Assembly: GCA_900769975.1 (NCBI GenBank)
Contig: CAAGIR010000027.1
Span: 1 to 52,379 of the forward strand
Reading direction: 5' to 3'
DNA from: Spirochaetia bacterium
GTDB taxonomy: Bacteria > Spirochaetota > Spirochaetia > Treponematales > Treponemataceae
DNA length: 52,379 nt
Both the position numbers and the translations under genes were made by a program. Positions 7,538 to 16,021 of the stretch are shown piece by piece. The notes beneath the pieces were generated by a model, which saw only the letters and a program-made list of their open reading frames with translations, was not told the origin of the DNA and did not search any database. Numbering within the stretch: the stretch's first letter is position 1; every line of letters starts with the position of its first letter.

Positions 7538-7768
7538 TTAAAATTTATGCAGCAAAAACTTTGCTGAAAATAAAAGAATCCAAAACCATAGAATTTTTCT
7601 TAAAGCCCTGCTTTTCCAATGCCACCAGTTCCAGCAGTCGTATCTGGTAAGCCAGGCAAACACAAAAATCAAAATGCTTCCGCACAGCCCTAATACAAGA
7701 ATTGAAAGATATGTAAAGCGGCTTTCCAGGAAACAAAAAATTCCGCTAAGCTTCCGCCCAAAAATCAA
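7538..7768 (-). CDS. Small membrane protein, two predicted helices
   Basis: This 76-residue, aromatic-rich, hydrophobic protein has one likely membrane segment at about residues 20-40 (YLSILVLGLCGSILIFVFAW) and a second near the C-terminus (ILWFWILLFSAKFLL), separated by a basic Trp-rich loop. It fills the gap between the winged-helix/zinc gene and SSB on the same strand with normal operon spacing. No family recognised. A competing frame over the same bases (7545-7736) is less convincing. Confidence 0.5.
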   Translation of the reverse strand: MIFGRKLSGIFCFLESRFTYLSILVLGLCGSILIFVFAWLTRYDCWNWWHWKSRALRKILWFWILLFSAKFLLHKF

Positions 7769-7804
7769 AAGATATTTCTGGGCAAAAAATAATATTTCTC
7801 TCGT

Positions 7805-8908
7805 TTATGCCTCCGTTTCTTCCGGATTTTCATTTTTCTCAGAAATTATTCCGTATTTTATTTTTATCTCCCTTTCCATTTTCTGCTTTTCAAGGCGTTT
7901 CTGCGGATTCAGGAAAAAAGAAAGGTTACATGTATAAAATTCCGAAAGCTCTTTTTCAAAAGCCTCTTTTTTCTTAGGCGGAAGACTCATAATCTTTTTC
8001 TGCTCATCTACATAGCTTTTATCAGATTTCATCTCCATATCGAAGTCACAGTTTTTGCACCGGCTGAACTTGCTTGCCTTTTCACCGCAGACAGGACAGA
8101 TTTCAGTCAGCTCTAAATGTCTTTCTGCCGTTTTTTTCTCATCTTCAATGACTTTCATTGCAAAATCCTGAAGTACATTCGGTCTGACTGCTATATTTCT
8201 GAAAAAGTTCGTTACAGACTTCGGGTTATGCTCCAAAGTGATTCGGTAGACAAAATCCAAGTACTCCCCTGCCCTCTTTTCGTCTATACCGTATTCAGAA
8301 AAGGCAGATTTTAGTTCTCCGGTAAAATTCCTGTCAAAAGGATTCCGAGTAAATATTTCATTTATTTTTTCTGAAAAGACATTCTTAACCTCGCCGTTGT
8401 TTTCGGAGAAAGAAGAAGATTTATATTTAGAATTTATATTAGATATATTGGGTACAGATTCTGTACTGGGGACAGTACAATTTTTGTACCAGGGCAATTC
8501 AGAATTTGTACTACTCTCTGGTTCATTTTTTGTACCGCCTGTATTCAGACAAGTGCCAGTTTTGTACCTGGTCAAAAGTGCCTGATATGTTTCTACTGTA
8601 AGATTTGATGCTTCAACTTTCATTCTTGAAATCGCTGTGGCATAGGCACATCTTTTCTGTCCGTCCTTTTCATAGAACGACCTTTTTATCAAGTCGCCCC
8701 TGCTGTACATTTTATTCAATGTATTGATTACGGTTGTCCGCCCATAGCCTGAAAAATCGCTCAGATATTTTATTGAACCTAAAAACTCTGACTTTCCGTC
8801 CTGACAGAATCCGTGGATTATCGCATAAATTTCTCGCTCTGCTCCCGGAGCAAGCCCCACAACTTTTATCATCCATCCCATTATCATTATGTAATTGTCA
8901 TTTTTCAT
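7805..8908 (-). CDS. Winged-helix (DnaD/primosome-like) protein with zinc ribbon
   Basis: I start this at ATG 8908 with GGAGAAG just upstream; a TTG at 8920 is less likely. The N-terminal 110 residues are a winged-helix domain of the kind found in plasmid and phage replication proteins (GAEREIYAIIHGFC, SIKYLSDFSGYGRTTVINTL, LIKRSF). A low-complexity Ser/Asn linker follows. A C-terminal zinc ribbon is made by CPVCGEKASKF and CKNCDFDM. Such proteins often load helicase or act as replication accessory factors. Its place between partition genes and SSB supports a replication role, but the exact family is not certain. Confidence 0.65.
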   Translation of the reverse strand: MKNDNYIMIMGWMIKVVGLAPGAEREIYAIIHGFCQDGKSEFLGSIKYLSDFSGYGRTTVINTLNKMYSRGDLIKRSFYEKDGQKRCAYATAISRMKVEASNLTVETYQALLTRYKTGTCLNTGGTKNEPESSTNSELPWYKNCTVPSTESVPNISNINSKYKSSSFSENNGEVKNVFSEKINEIFTRNPFDRNFTGELKSAFSEYGIDEKRAGEYLDFVYRITLEHNPKSVTNFFRNIAVRPNVLQDFAMKVIEDEKKTAERHLELTEICPVCGEKASKFSRCKNCDFDMEMKSDKSYVDEQKKIMSLPPKKKEAFEKELSEFYTCNLSFFLNPQKRLEKQKMEREIKIKYGIISEKNENPEETEA

Positions 8909-8923
8909 ACACTTCTCCAAAAA

Positions 8924-9133
8924 TCATTTCTCATTGAATACCGTGTTGTAGCACCGTATTCCTATGTCGCTTGTACCTTTTTTCACCTCGAAATCTCTGC
9001 AATAACTAAAAAAACAACAGTACAAGCAGTAATTACTGTCCTTGACAGAAGGAACGGCTACCGCCCGAATTGTACGGCCATTTACCTGAACCTCAATTTT
9101 ATCGCCCGGTTCATAAAATCCTCTTTTGTCCAT
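8924..9133 (-). CDS. Small cysteine-rich hypothetical protein
   Basis: I choose ATG 9133 over a GTG three bases earlier because AAGGAAAT lies at a better distance; this gives 69 residues. The middle reads SNYCLYCCFFSYCRDF, then a later Cys, so five or six cysteines could bind metal. The first half (YEPGDKIEVQVNGRTIRAVAV) looks like a small beta-barrel. No family recognised. It follows the previous gene by two bases. Confidence 0.5.
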   Translation of the reverse strand: MDKRGFYEPGDKIEVQVNGRTIRAVAVPSVKDSNYCLYCCFFSYCRDFEVKKGTSDIGIRCYNTVFNEK

Positions 9134-9135
9134 CA

Positions 9136-9387
9136 CTATTTCCTTTCTTCTTCGAATTTCCGGCTATAGTGACGAAGATTTATACCGTCAATTTTTTCAA
9201 CAATTTTTGTACGCTTATCTCTGAAAAATAGAGTTTTGAAATCATCACCTAGAATAATTTCCGGCACATCGTCCCTTGTGCTGCTTCTGGAAAATGTCAT
9301 AAGAAGATCTATAATTTCCTCACGCGAAAATCCTTCTGCCTGTTTTTCAAGAATTCGGACATACCCATCAAGATAGTCCACTATCAT
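9136..9387 (-). CDS. Small hypothetical protein downstream of ParB
   Basis: Several Met codons are possible (9387, 9402, 9420). I favour ATG 9387 (MIVDYLDGYVRILEKQ) with AGGAAAG upstream, giving 83 residues and a 20-base overlap with the end of parB. The protein is charged and mostly helical, with REEIIDLLMTF in the middle and a basic C-terminus. No family recognised. Confidence 0.5.
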   Translation of the reverse strand: MIVDYLDGYVRILEKQAEGFSREEIIDLLMTFSRSSTRDDVPEIILGDDFKTLFFRDKRTKIVEKIDGINLRHYSRKFEEERK

Positions 9388-10237
9388 TTTTTCTTTCCTC
9401 ATTACCTTCATTTCCTCCAAAATGTTCTAAATCTATACTCATCGGGTCTTCTATAATTGCCCTTACAAAAGAATCTGCCTCTATTTCTTCCAGAGTTGCT
9501 CCGTTTTTTATACGCCCAAGCAAATAGGAAAACGCTTTTCTTACAACACTTTTGAAAAAATCAACATCGTGTATTTTTTGTGAAGAAGATTTCTTCCGTG
9601 CTCCCCTTCCCTCTTCATTTTTGAAATCTGTTTTCCGTCCGTTTTTTTCATCAAGAACTTTTTCTTCTGCCTTTGAAAGTGAAAGCTTCTGCTGAGCAAT
9701 CTCATCCAGTGTTTCTTCATCTGCAAGCCTGTTAATCGTCATAGCACGCTGAACTGTTCTTTTAGAAACTCCAAGCGTATCGCTTATATACTGGGCTTTT
9801 ACGCCTTTATAATTTTTCACAAATTCACTTTCCATAAGATGCCTGACCTGAATCAGAAGTTCTTCACTGGAAAGATTCCGTCTGTTCACCTGTAAGGAAA
9901 GAACATATTTATATGCTTCTTCAAAACTCTGAAATTCATGTTCATAAACAGGAACTGTTTTAAGCCCTGCATCCCTTGAAGCCCGGACTCTCGTATAGCC
10001 GTCAATCAGGATATTTCTTCCGTCAGTTTTCCAAATATGAACCGGCTGCGACTGGTCAAATCCATTGTCAGCAATTGACTTTGTAATCCTCTGCAAAACT
10101 TCTTCGGAAACGGAGAAAAGACTTTCAAACCGTTCGTCATTTTCTATTCTGGACAGCGACATCCTTTTTGAAAATTTTAGCCCTGAATCTGCAAGAGGAA
10201 CGTCTTCCGAAGCGGTAAGTATTCCAAGCTTTCTCAA
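9368..10237 (-). CDS. parB: ParB/RepB-type partition protein
   Basis: The protein has about 289 residues and its N-terminal half is a ParB/Srx nuclease-like domain. Visible motifs are DNGFDQSQPVHIWKTDGRN, then LIDGYTRVRASRDAGL, the usual DGxxRxxA box, then VPVYEHEFQSFEEAYKYVL. A helix-turn-helix follows (YISDTLGVSKRTVQRAMTI). I place the start at TTG 10237 because it overlaps the ParA stop as TTGA and a GGGGAGG site precedes it; a longer frame to 10279 has no good site. ParB binds centromere sites and activates the ParA ATPase encoded just upstream. Confidence 0.85.
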   Translation of the reverse strand: MRKLGILTASEDVPLADSGLKFSKRMSLSRIENDERFESLFSVSEEVLQRITKSIADNGFDQSQPVHIWKTDGRNILIDGYTRVRASRDAGLKTVPVYEHEFQSFEEAYKYVLSLQVNRRNLSSEELLIQVRHLMESEFVKNYKGVKAQYISDTLGVSKRTVQRAMTINRLADEETLDEIAQQKLSLSKAEEKVLDEKNGRKTDFKNEEGRGARKKSSSQKIHDVDFFKSVVRKAFSYLLGRIKNGATLEEIEADSFVRAIIEDPMSIDLEHFGGNEGNEERKNDSGLS

Positions 10238-11016
10238 AACTCCGACACCTCCCCGATTTTTCCCGTAATCTGATTGCAAAGTTCGTCCACAGCATTGAAA
10301 AGCCTTGCATTACCAGTCTTCGGGCTGTTTCTGCAAAGCGGCTCGTCCAGGTTCGTATATCTGTCAAGAAAAGGAGTCTTAGGAAGTTTGACTTTCATAA
10401 TGTTTGAAAAACTTCTGTCATAGAAGCTTTTCACCTGCATTTGAAGGCTTTCCTCAGACTTAATCGAATCTGTCCAGCTGTTATAGAGAAGAAATGTTTT
10501 TTCTGCCTGTCCAGGAAGTTCCTCCCTTATCTGGTTCATCAGAAAAAAACTCATATTGAAATTGAATTCAGAAATCGTGAAAGGGCTGATAATCAAATCA
10601 GCTGCAAGAAGTGCACTCATAACGATGTTATCGTATGTAGGAGATGTGTCTATAAGAACATAATCGTATGGGATTTCCTTTAGAAGGGATTCAAGTTTTC
10701 TCTTGAAAACATGTATGTCTATTGCGCGTATATTACAAAGACTCAACGAGGAAGAAATAATCTGGATATTCGGTTTCCTTGTGTCAAGAATATTATCCTC
10801 AAGCCCTCCCTGCGTTAGTGCTACCAGAATGTTCTGATACTCGCATTTTTCTTTTGAGCCGGAAACTCCGCTCAAATAGTAAAGTGACAAAGAGTTGTTC
10901 AGATCCATATCAATGACAAGAATCTTATGACCGCGGGCTGCAAGATTATTTGCAAGAAGTATAACTAAAGATGACTTACCTACCCCGCCTTTTATGCTTG
11001 AAACCGTAATTACCAA
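10234..11016 (-). CDS. parA: ParA/MinD-type partition ATPase
   Basis: The protein has about 260 residues and a deviant Walker A motif (SSIKGGVGKSSLVILLANNL) at the N-terminus. LVIDMDLNNSLSLYYL is the A' motif and DYVLIDTSPTYDN the Walker B region. The likely start is TTG 11016, eight bases after AAGGAAGG; a frame reaching 11067 has no site. With ParB it forms a type I partition system. It heads an eleven-gene minus-strand operon. It is distinct from the second ParA at 13133-13876. Confidence 0.85.
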   Translation of the reverse strand: MVITVSSIKGGVGKSSLVILLANNLAARGHKILVIDMDLNNSLSLYYLSGVSGSKEKCEYQNILVALTQGGLEDNILDTRKPNIQIISSSLSLCNIRAIDIHVFKRKLESLLKEIPYDYVLIDTSPTYDNIVMSALLAADLIISPFTISEFNFNMSFFLMNQIREELPGQAEKTFLLYNSWTDSIKSEESLQMQVKSFYDRSFSNIMKVKLPKTPFLDRYTNLDEPLCRNSPKTGNARLFNAVDELCNQITGKIGEVSEF

Positions 11017-11280
11017 AATCAATATCCTTCCTTGTTGAGAATGACAGACAGGAAAGAGCCGTCCCACGTTGAATCCTGCCCAGGTGTAATAACATTGGGG
11101 GCGGCCTTTAAATTTTTCCCATCTGACAAGAAAAGATTACGATATGTTTGATTTTAAAAAACCCCTTTTTTAAATCGAATTTATCCCGTTTTGGAGAAAT
11201 TTTATCCCACACTTGCAGGAATTTTTGTAAAAATCCGAACTTAACAGGATTTTTTGACATAAATTCCAATAAATAAAAAG

Positions 11281-11731
11281 GTAACAGTTTAAATGAAAAA
11301 GAAAGTAAAAAATATCTTTTGAACAAGTTTTTTACATATCACAGCAAAGATTATCAGTTAAAAAAATGAATTGTTTATGCCTAAAAGATAAACTGACAGT
11401 CCTGCAATACAAAAAAAACTACTATTTTGACTTTTATAAGTAACAGTTTGAGTGAAATAAAAGGTAACACTTTTAGTGAACTTGTCCACAAAAACCTGTG
11501 GATAACCCTATTTTCAGGTAACAATTTAAATGAAATAAAAGTATTTGTAAATGTATATAATATCAACAAATATAAATCATAAAAAAAACAGAGGTAACAA
11601 AGAAAATGAAAAAAGTAACAAAATAAATGAATCTTCTATATAATCTAATAATAACTAATAAAAAATTTAGAAGCTAATAATAGTTATGTGGAAACTGTGG
11701 AAAACTCAAATTTATTCATCTAAACTGTTAC
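11281..11731. repeat. Iteron array 1 (seven 17-bp repeats)
   Basis: Copies of GTAACAGTTTRARTGAA lie at 11281-11297, 11440-11456, 11464-11480, 11518-11534, 11594-11610 and 11615-11631, with one in the opposite orientation at 11715-11731. The last four copies vary at two to five positions; GTAAC and the ATGAA end are the most conserved. The same repeat occurs inside repA, in the small partner gene and upstream of the second parA. Confidence 0.85.
11497..11505 (-). promoter_or_regulatory. DnaA box
   Basis: TGTGGATAA is the exact reverse complement of the consensus TTATCCACA. A near-match (TTGTCCACA) faces it on the plus strand at 11482-11490, and TGTGGAAAA lies at about 11697. Host DnaA binding next to iterons is standard for RepA-type plasmids. 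Confidence 0.7.
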
Positions 11732-11737
11732 CTTCTT

Positions 11738-12745
11738 TTATAAATCAGAAGTAATCAAAGCATATCTAACATCATTCTTTAAAACAGGAGTAGGACTTTT
11801 ATAAAGAGTAATACCCAATCCTTCAGGATCAAAAGAAATTTTTAATTCTGGATACCACTTTTCTTTTATTTCTTTTAAAATGTCTACAAGTTTATAATAA
11901 TTATTACTTGTCAATTTATTTTTTTGAAAAGGGTCTTCCGAAGAAACAGGACAAAACTGATCGACAAGTTTTTGACGAGGAATATATACCGGTTCATTGA
12001 TTGCATTATTCCGATAAATAAGCCATGCATACATATCTTTTCCAATAGGACTCGAAATTTCTTTATAAACACTATAATTTATAGGAACAGCGTGCTTTTG
12101 ACATAATGCAACAAATTCTGGAGAAAGAACTATCTTAAAATTTCCATAGTTTTTGTCTTCTGAGCCATCATCTATTTCCTGGAACTGCACTCCATTTGTA
12201 AAACGAATGTTTCCTGTTGTTTTTGTTGTTACCTGAACATCTCCTGTAGGACAATCTTTTTCTGTGTATAAATCTTTAAAAAGATAGGCACTTCTTAATT
12301 CTCTGATTTTTTGCTCAAATGAAAAAGAAGCATTTGAAAAGCATTCTAATTGTTCCCGGATTTCCTTTCCTCTTTGTTTTGGAAGCTGAAGTTCTCTAAG
12401 AAGCTCAGCTAAGTTTTTATATTCGATTAAAACAGGAATTCCTTTTTCTTTTGAAAGAACTGCGTGCGTAGTCAGAACACTAAGCAAAAGTCTTCCATAT
12501 TTTCCAAAAGGAACGTTTTTTGGAGATGAAAGTGTAAGCGTAACGCCATCACTACCCTTTCTGATAAAAACTGTTTTATGAACATTTTTAAAGGGAAGAG
12601 ATGCTGTTGTAAAAAAACTTGGAATATAAGAAAGAATCATTGGAAGAGAATCTGAATTTTCAGCATCCTTAAATAATTCTTCTATTGCCGGATTTATAGG
12701 TAACAGTTCTGATGAATTTTCAGAAGAAATTTTCTTTCTGCCCAT
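11738..12745 (-). CDS. repA: Plasmid replication initiator RepA (RepA_C family)
   Basis: This is a 335-residue protein. The stretch GVTLTLSSPKNVPFGKYGRL followed by LLSVLTTHAVLSKEKG matches the RepA_C pattern (aPpxxGLPYGxxPRLLLaWlxTEAV), and SPIGKDMYAWLIYR is its later conserved block. It should bind the iterons on either side and open the origin with DnaA. One iteron lies inside the coding sequence near the start (12700-12716), which suggests autoregulation or handcuffing control. The start at 12745 has no strong ribosome-binding site. Confidence 0.85.
   Translation of the reverse strand: MGRKKISSENSSELLPINPAIEELFKDAENSDSLPMILSYIPSFFTTASLPFKNVHKTVFIRKGSDGVTLTLSSPKNVPFGKYGRLLLSVLTTHAVLSKEKGIPVLIEYKNLAELLRELQLPKQRGKEIREQLECFSNASFSFEQKIRELRSAYLFKDLYTEKDCPTGDVQVTTKTTGNIRFTNGVQFQEIDDGSEDKNYGNFKIVLSPEFVALCQKHAVPINYSVYKEISSPIGKDMYAWLIYRNNAINEPVYIPRQKLVDQFCPVSSEDPFQKNKLTSNNYYKLVDILKEIKEKWYPELKISFDPEGLGITLYKSPTPVLKNDVRYALITSDL
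12700..12716 (+). repeat. Iteron inside the repA coding sequence
   Basis: GTAACAGTTCTGATGAA lies about 10 codons into repA, encoding part of SSELLPI. It differs from the consensus in the middle only. Confidence 0.65.
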
Positions 12746-12767
12746 TGTTTCCTCGTATTAAACAGCC

Positions 12768-13133
12768 TTAAGATATTCTTATAATATCACCATTATTGGT
12801 TATTTGGGCTTTTCCTTTTGCAAGGTCTTCTTTTAAATAACTCATTGCAGCACGATAAGCAACAGCAAGAGAACAGCCTTTTGAACAAAACATGTTTCGT
12901 AAATCATTTCTTTCTTCTTCTGTTACATGTACGCCAATAAGTACGTCTTTTCTTTTTTGTCGTGATTCTGTTTTTGTTGTGGTAACAGTTTGAGTGACAG
13001 GAGCAGAATCTGCCGGAATAGACGGTTCTTCTTTTAAAGACGGAGAAATATTTGTTGTCGTATTGATTACACTTTCAGCAATTCTTTTTCTTTGTTCTTC
13101 GGCAAAGGATATATTTTTTTCGTGTACAGCCAT
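12768..13133 (-). CDS. Small DNA-binding partner of the second ParA
   Basis: The protein has 121 residues from ATG 13133, which overlaps the upstream parA stop as TAATG. The first 65 residues are polar and low in complexity (Thr, Ser and Pro rich). The C-terminal 55 residues, VLIGVHVTEEERNDLRNMF followed by SLAVAYRAAMSYLKEDLAKG, look like a ribbon-helix-helix or similar small DNA-binding domain. This is the organisation of type Ib partition cassettes, where a small protein binds the centromere and stimulates ParA. An iteron copy (12982-12998) is embedded in its codons for TQTVTT. Confidence 0.7.
   Translation of the reverse strand: MAVHEKNISFAEEQRKRIAESVINTTTNISPSLKEEPSIPADSAPVTQTVTTTKTESRQKRKDVLIGVHVTEEERNDLRNMFCSKGCSLAVAYRAAMSYLKEDLAKGKAQITNNGDIIRIS
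12982..12998 (+). repeat. Iteron inside the small partition gene
   Basis: GTAACAGTTTGAGTGAC matches the origin iterons except at the final base, and it is translated as part of a Thr/Val-rich linker. Confidence 0.65.
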
Positions 13134-13876
13134 TACATTAACCTCTCTGCAAGATATGATATAGCTTCCAGCGTTTCTTTTTTTGCCCGAACGCGTTTGT
13201 CCTGTACGGTTGTGTGTGCACTCTGACATTTTTCGATAGCCGGATCTTTTGGAATTACAATGAATTCAAAATCAGTTCCTGAATTTTTATATGCGTCAAG
13301 ATATGCTGCCTGATTTGTAAGCCTTTTATCCTGTTGATTTAATATTATTTTTTTATATTCAGGTTTTACATCATATTGTTTTTCTATAACTGAAAGGTTT
13401 TTGGTGAAAATTTCCCATCCGTCTTTTGAGAATTCATCGAGTTTCAATACAGGAACGACTTCATTACAGCCTATAAAAATTGATTTTTCAAATTCATCAA
13501 AAGCCGGAGATGTATCAAAGATGCAGTAGTCAAAATGTTCCTGCAATTGAGGCAATATTGTTTTTTTGAAGATGAATGGATATGTTTCTTTTTTTGCCCA
13601 TTGTTTTAATTCACCACCAACACCAAAAGTAGGAATTACATACAGATTATCAATGTCTGACTTATATACACAGTCTAAAACCTGTGTTTTTTCATAAAGA
13701 ACATCTGCAAGTTCGTGGTCAAAATCTGTTAAAAGCCAGGAACTGGAATTTCCCTGTGGGTCGCAGTCTATATATACAACTCGTTTTCCTTTTGAAGCAA
13801 TTTCAACAGCAACAGCTACACTGATACTTGTTTTACCTGTTCCGCCTTTTTGAAGAGCAAATGCATACGATTTCAT
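13133..13876 (-). CDS. Second ParA-family partition ATPase (Soj-like)
   Basis: This 247-residue protein begins MKSYAFALQKGGTGKTSISV, a deviant Walker A with the signature lysine. It continues with VVYIDCDPQGNSSSWLL (A') and HFDYCIFDTSPAFDEF (Walker B). It lacks the N-terminal HTH extension of larger ParA proteins, as expected for type Ib. The small partner follows with a one-base overlap. An AT-rich block of palindromes directly upstream (13900-14047) could be its operator or centromere. Confidence 0.85.
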   Translation of the reverse strand: MKSYAFALQKGGTGKTSISVAVAVEIASKGKRVVYIDCDPQGNSSSWLLTDFDHELADVLYEKTQVLDCVYKSDIDNLYVIPTFGVGGELKQWAKKETYPFIFKKTILPQLQEHFDYCIFDTSPAFDEFEKSIFIGCNEVVPVLKLDEFSKDGWEIFTKNLSVIEKQYDVKPEYKKIILNQQDKRLTNQAAYLDAYKNSGTDFEFIVIPKDPAIEKCQSAHTTVQDKRVRAKKETLEAISYLAERLM

Positions 13877-13899
13877 TTTAGCCTCCCAATACTATATAT

Positions 13900-14047
13900 A
13901 TTAAACTATTTAATAGTTTATTGTCAAGTTAATAATTAAATATATGTTTACTTTGTATTTAATACATATTAAACGATTAAACAAGTAAATAATTAAATAA
14001 TATAATATATATTAAATAGTTAGTTAATAATTATTAAACGCTTTAAT
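13900..14047. repeat. AT-rich palindromic block, candidate operator/centromere
   Basis: TAAACTATTTAATAGTTTA (13902-13920) is an almost perfect palindrome, ATTAAACGCTTTAAT (14033-14047) is a perfect 6+6 palindrome around CGC, and related ATTAAA units (13977, 14011) lie between them. They are immediately upstream of the second parA, where type Ib systems keep their partition site and autoregulatory operator. Confidence 0.6.
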
Positions 14048-14183
14048 GAAAATGAAATGGCCCTTAGGATTGCTTTGGAGAGGTTATTTTTGAAAAAAGG
14101 ATAAATATATCGAAAAAGGGTATCGAGCGATTCTAGGGGCGTTTTGGGCTTTTGAAGAGAAGTGTAAAAATCATCATTTTTAT

Positions 14184-14562
14184 TTCACTTAAACTGTTAC
14201 TTTATTAATTTTTTTATAAAGTTAATTAAAGTTAATTTTCATTCAAACTGTTACCTTAAATTAAGTGTTTAAATTTCTGCCGCTGAATTAGGGAAATTTA
14301 TTGTTTATTCATTCAGATTGTTACCTTAAAAGGAAAAGCTGTTAATTCATTGAATAAGAATAACTCTGCGCATTATTAAAACTTTCACCTAAACTGTTAC
14401 TCTTTTAATTAAAAAAAAATTTTTTCCATAAAAACATCTGTGAGTATTTATACTGATTATGATTAAGATAATATTTTATGGAAATGGTAACAGTTTGAAT
14501 GAATTTAGATTTTCACTCAAACTGTTACTCGAAAAGTCTATATTTAAAATAAAAACTGTTAC
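14184..14562. repeat. Iteron array 2 (six full 17-bp repeats and one partial)
   Basis: TTCAYTYARAYTGTTAC copies lie at 14184-14200, 14238-14254, 14308-14324, 14384-14400 and 14512-14528, with one inverted at 14487-14503 and a partial ending at 14562. Spacings are irregular, between 8 and 70 bases. The array occupies the gap upstream of the second parA, about 2 kb from array 1. The remaining bases of this gap (14048-14183) show no gene. Confidence 0.85.
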
Positions 14563-14600
14563 AATTTATAACTAGGGCAGGGAACTTTTTCTTTTAGTTT

Positions 14601-16007
14601 TTATCTTTCAATATCTAAAGAATGTTTTTTTTGATATTTCTGTTCTTCTTTTCGGACTTTTTCCTGCTGTTTCTGGTAATTTTTCAAAAATTCATCTCTT
14701 GGAATTTCGTAGTAGGATTTGTTTTTATCCATCAGCAGAATGGAGTTTCCTTCTTTACTTGAGCTTATAATTTGAACATTTTCAAATATCCGTTCTTTTC
14801 CGTGGCCGAATGTTTTGTTTACTTTAAAGGCAAGGTTTTTTACGGTGTCGCCGATTTTTAGGTCGAAGTTTTCATCTATTCTGTTACCTTTTGCTGAAAG
14901 TGTGTCATAAAATGGTTTTGCAATTCTGTTTTCATTCTGATTTTCAAGCAATTTGTCGCGGTTTAATGGCACTTCTTTTATGGCTTCAAAATATGTTCCG
15001 ATTATCAACTGATTTATGCTCTGATCGTCTTTTTTTATCTGCTCAAGAATCTTTTTTGTTTTTATCTGTTCATCTTTGGGCATTTTTTCGATTATTGATT
15101 TTGCGATTTTAAGTGCATCAAGCGGTGAGTTGGCTTCTTTTCGGCAATAAACGGAAAGATTATGACGGAAATTATAGGCAGTATTATCCCGGAGCTTGAA
15201 AAAGTCATCGTATTGGGTTTTCAAAAGTTTTTCGTATTCGGGAGTTTTTTCGCTGAAATTATTTTCAAATCGTTCTTGCGAGGTCATTTCTTTGAATGTG
15301 TTTTCAGAAACTGAAAGTGTTGATGTTCCGTTTGAAATTGTAAAGGATTTTTCATCTTTATTATGAGAAATCAGTTTCATTCCTGTGAATGTTTTCAAGC
15401 CGTCCTGTGTAATCATTGCAAATTCCGGAATTATAGTTTCTTCCTTTACAATGCCTGGTGTTTCTTCCGCTTCGATGTAAGTTTCTTTTTTTTGATATGC
15501 TTTTTCCGGCGACATAATCGTTTCAAGAGTTTTTGCCGGCATTTTTATTTTTTCGCCATCGTTTTCGATTATATAAATGTCGGTTTCTTTTTCGTGGTTC
15601 AGGATTTTTGCATTTTCACAGACTTTCAAGCCGGATTTCGTCATTATTATAAAAGAGGGTAGGGGAGTTTTTGAGAAGACGACAGGCTCAGCTTCTGTGA
15701 AATTTTCAGGATTTTTTTCTTCCTGCGTTTTGTCTTTGTTCATTTCTTCGATTGAAACAATATTTATTTGTTCGATTTCTTTTTTTGCCTTTTCAAGTTC
15801 TTCTCTTGTTCTGATGTTTGGAGAAGGCTTGAAATCATCTTCCCGCTGGATTTCTTCCTGATGAGGCATTTTTTGTTTCAATTCTTTGATTTTATTGATT
15901 AAATCAATAAGTTCTCTGTAGTTTTCGCTCGTAAAATCAATTTGTTTAAGATTTTCAGCGGCTTCTTCGAGTGCTTTTTTTTCAATGTTGTTTTTTTCCA
16001 TATCCAT
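14601..16007 (-). CDS. Modular protein with three related beta-rich repeats, companion of the polyvalent protein
   Basis: The 468-residue protein starts at ATG 16007 with CGGAGG upstream, 14 bases after the giant gene. Residues 1-100 are charged helix. Two tandem units follow, at about 115-171 (LPSFIIMTKSGLKVCENAKI) and 193-248 (IPEFAMITQDGLKTFTGMKL), each ending in a Met-Ser/Thr-x-Glu-x helix start. A third, more diverged unit is at about 418-463 (RIFENVQIISSSKEGNSILL). Such small beta modules are typical of large polyvalent-protein-associated domains in conjugative elements. There is no enzymatic motif. It is the last gene of the operon and ends next to iteron array 2. Confidence 0.65.
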   Translation of the reverse strand: MDMEKNNIEKKALEEAAENLKQIDFTSENYRELIDLINKIKELKQKMPHQEEIQREDDFKPSPNIRTREELEKAKKEIEQINIVSIEEMNKDKTQEEKNPENFTEAEPVVFSKTPLPSFIIMTKSGLKVCENAKILNHEKETDIYIIENDGEKIKMPAKTLETIMSPEKAYQKKETYIEAEETPGIVKEETIIPEFAMITQDGLKTFTGMKLISHNKDEKSFTISNGTSTLSVSENTFKEMTSQERFENNFSEKTPEYEKLLKTQYDDFFKLRDNTAYNFRHNLSVYCRKEANSPLDALKIAKSIIEKMPKDEQIKTKKILEQIKKDDQSINQLIIGTYFEAIKEVPLNRDKLLENQNENRIAKPFYDTLSAKGNRIDENFDLKIGDTVKNLAFKVNKTFGHGKERIFENVQIISSSKEGNSILLMDKNKSYYEIPRDEFLKNYQKQQEKVRKEEQKYQKKHSLDIER

Positions 16008-16021
16008 AAATAGTCCTCCGG

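Larger units (their letters stand above)
11017..11737. other. Probable origin of replication (oriV): iterons, DnaA boxes, AT-rich stretch
   Basis: This 720-base gap between parA and repA holds seven 17-bp iterons, a perfect DnaA box, a second near-match at 11482-11490 (TTGTCCACA), and a very AT-rich stretch at about 11633-11690 that could be the unwinding element. Two short open frames here (11108-11326 and 11381-11569) are AT-rich noise overlapping the repeats. The end near 11068-11100 is more GC-rich and may hold the parA promoter. Confidence 0.75.

Noticed and set aside
7545..7736. Alternative minus-strand frame within the small membrane protein gene
   Set aside because: It overlaps the 7538-7768 frame completely and has a less natural composition and no better start.
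11108..11569. Two minus-strand open frames in the rep/par gap
   Set aside because: They lie in AT-rich repeats and iterons, have no convincing ribosome-binding site, and give Phe/Lys/Leu-rich sequence typical of random AT-rich frames.
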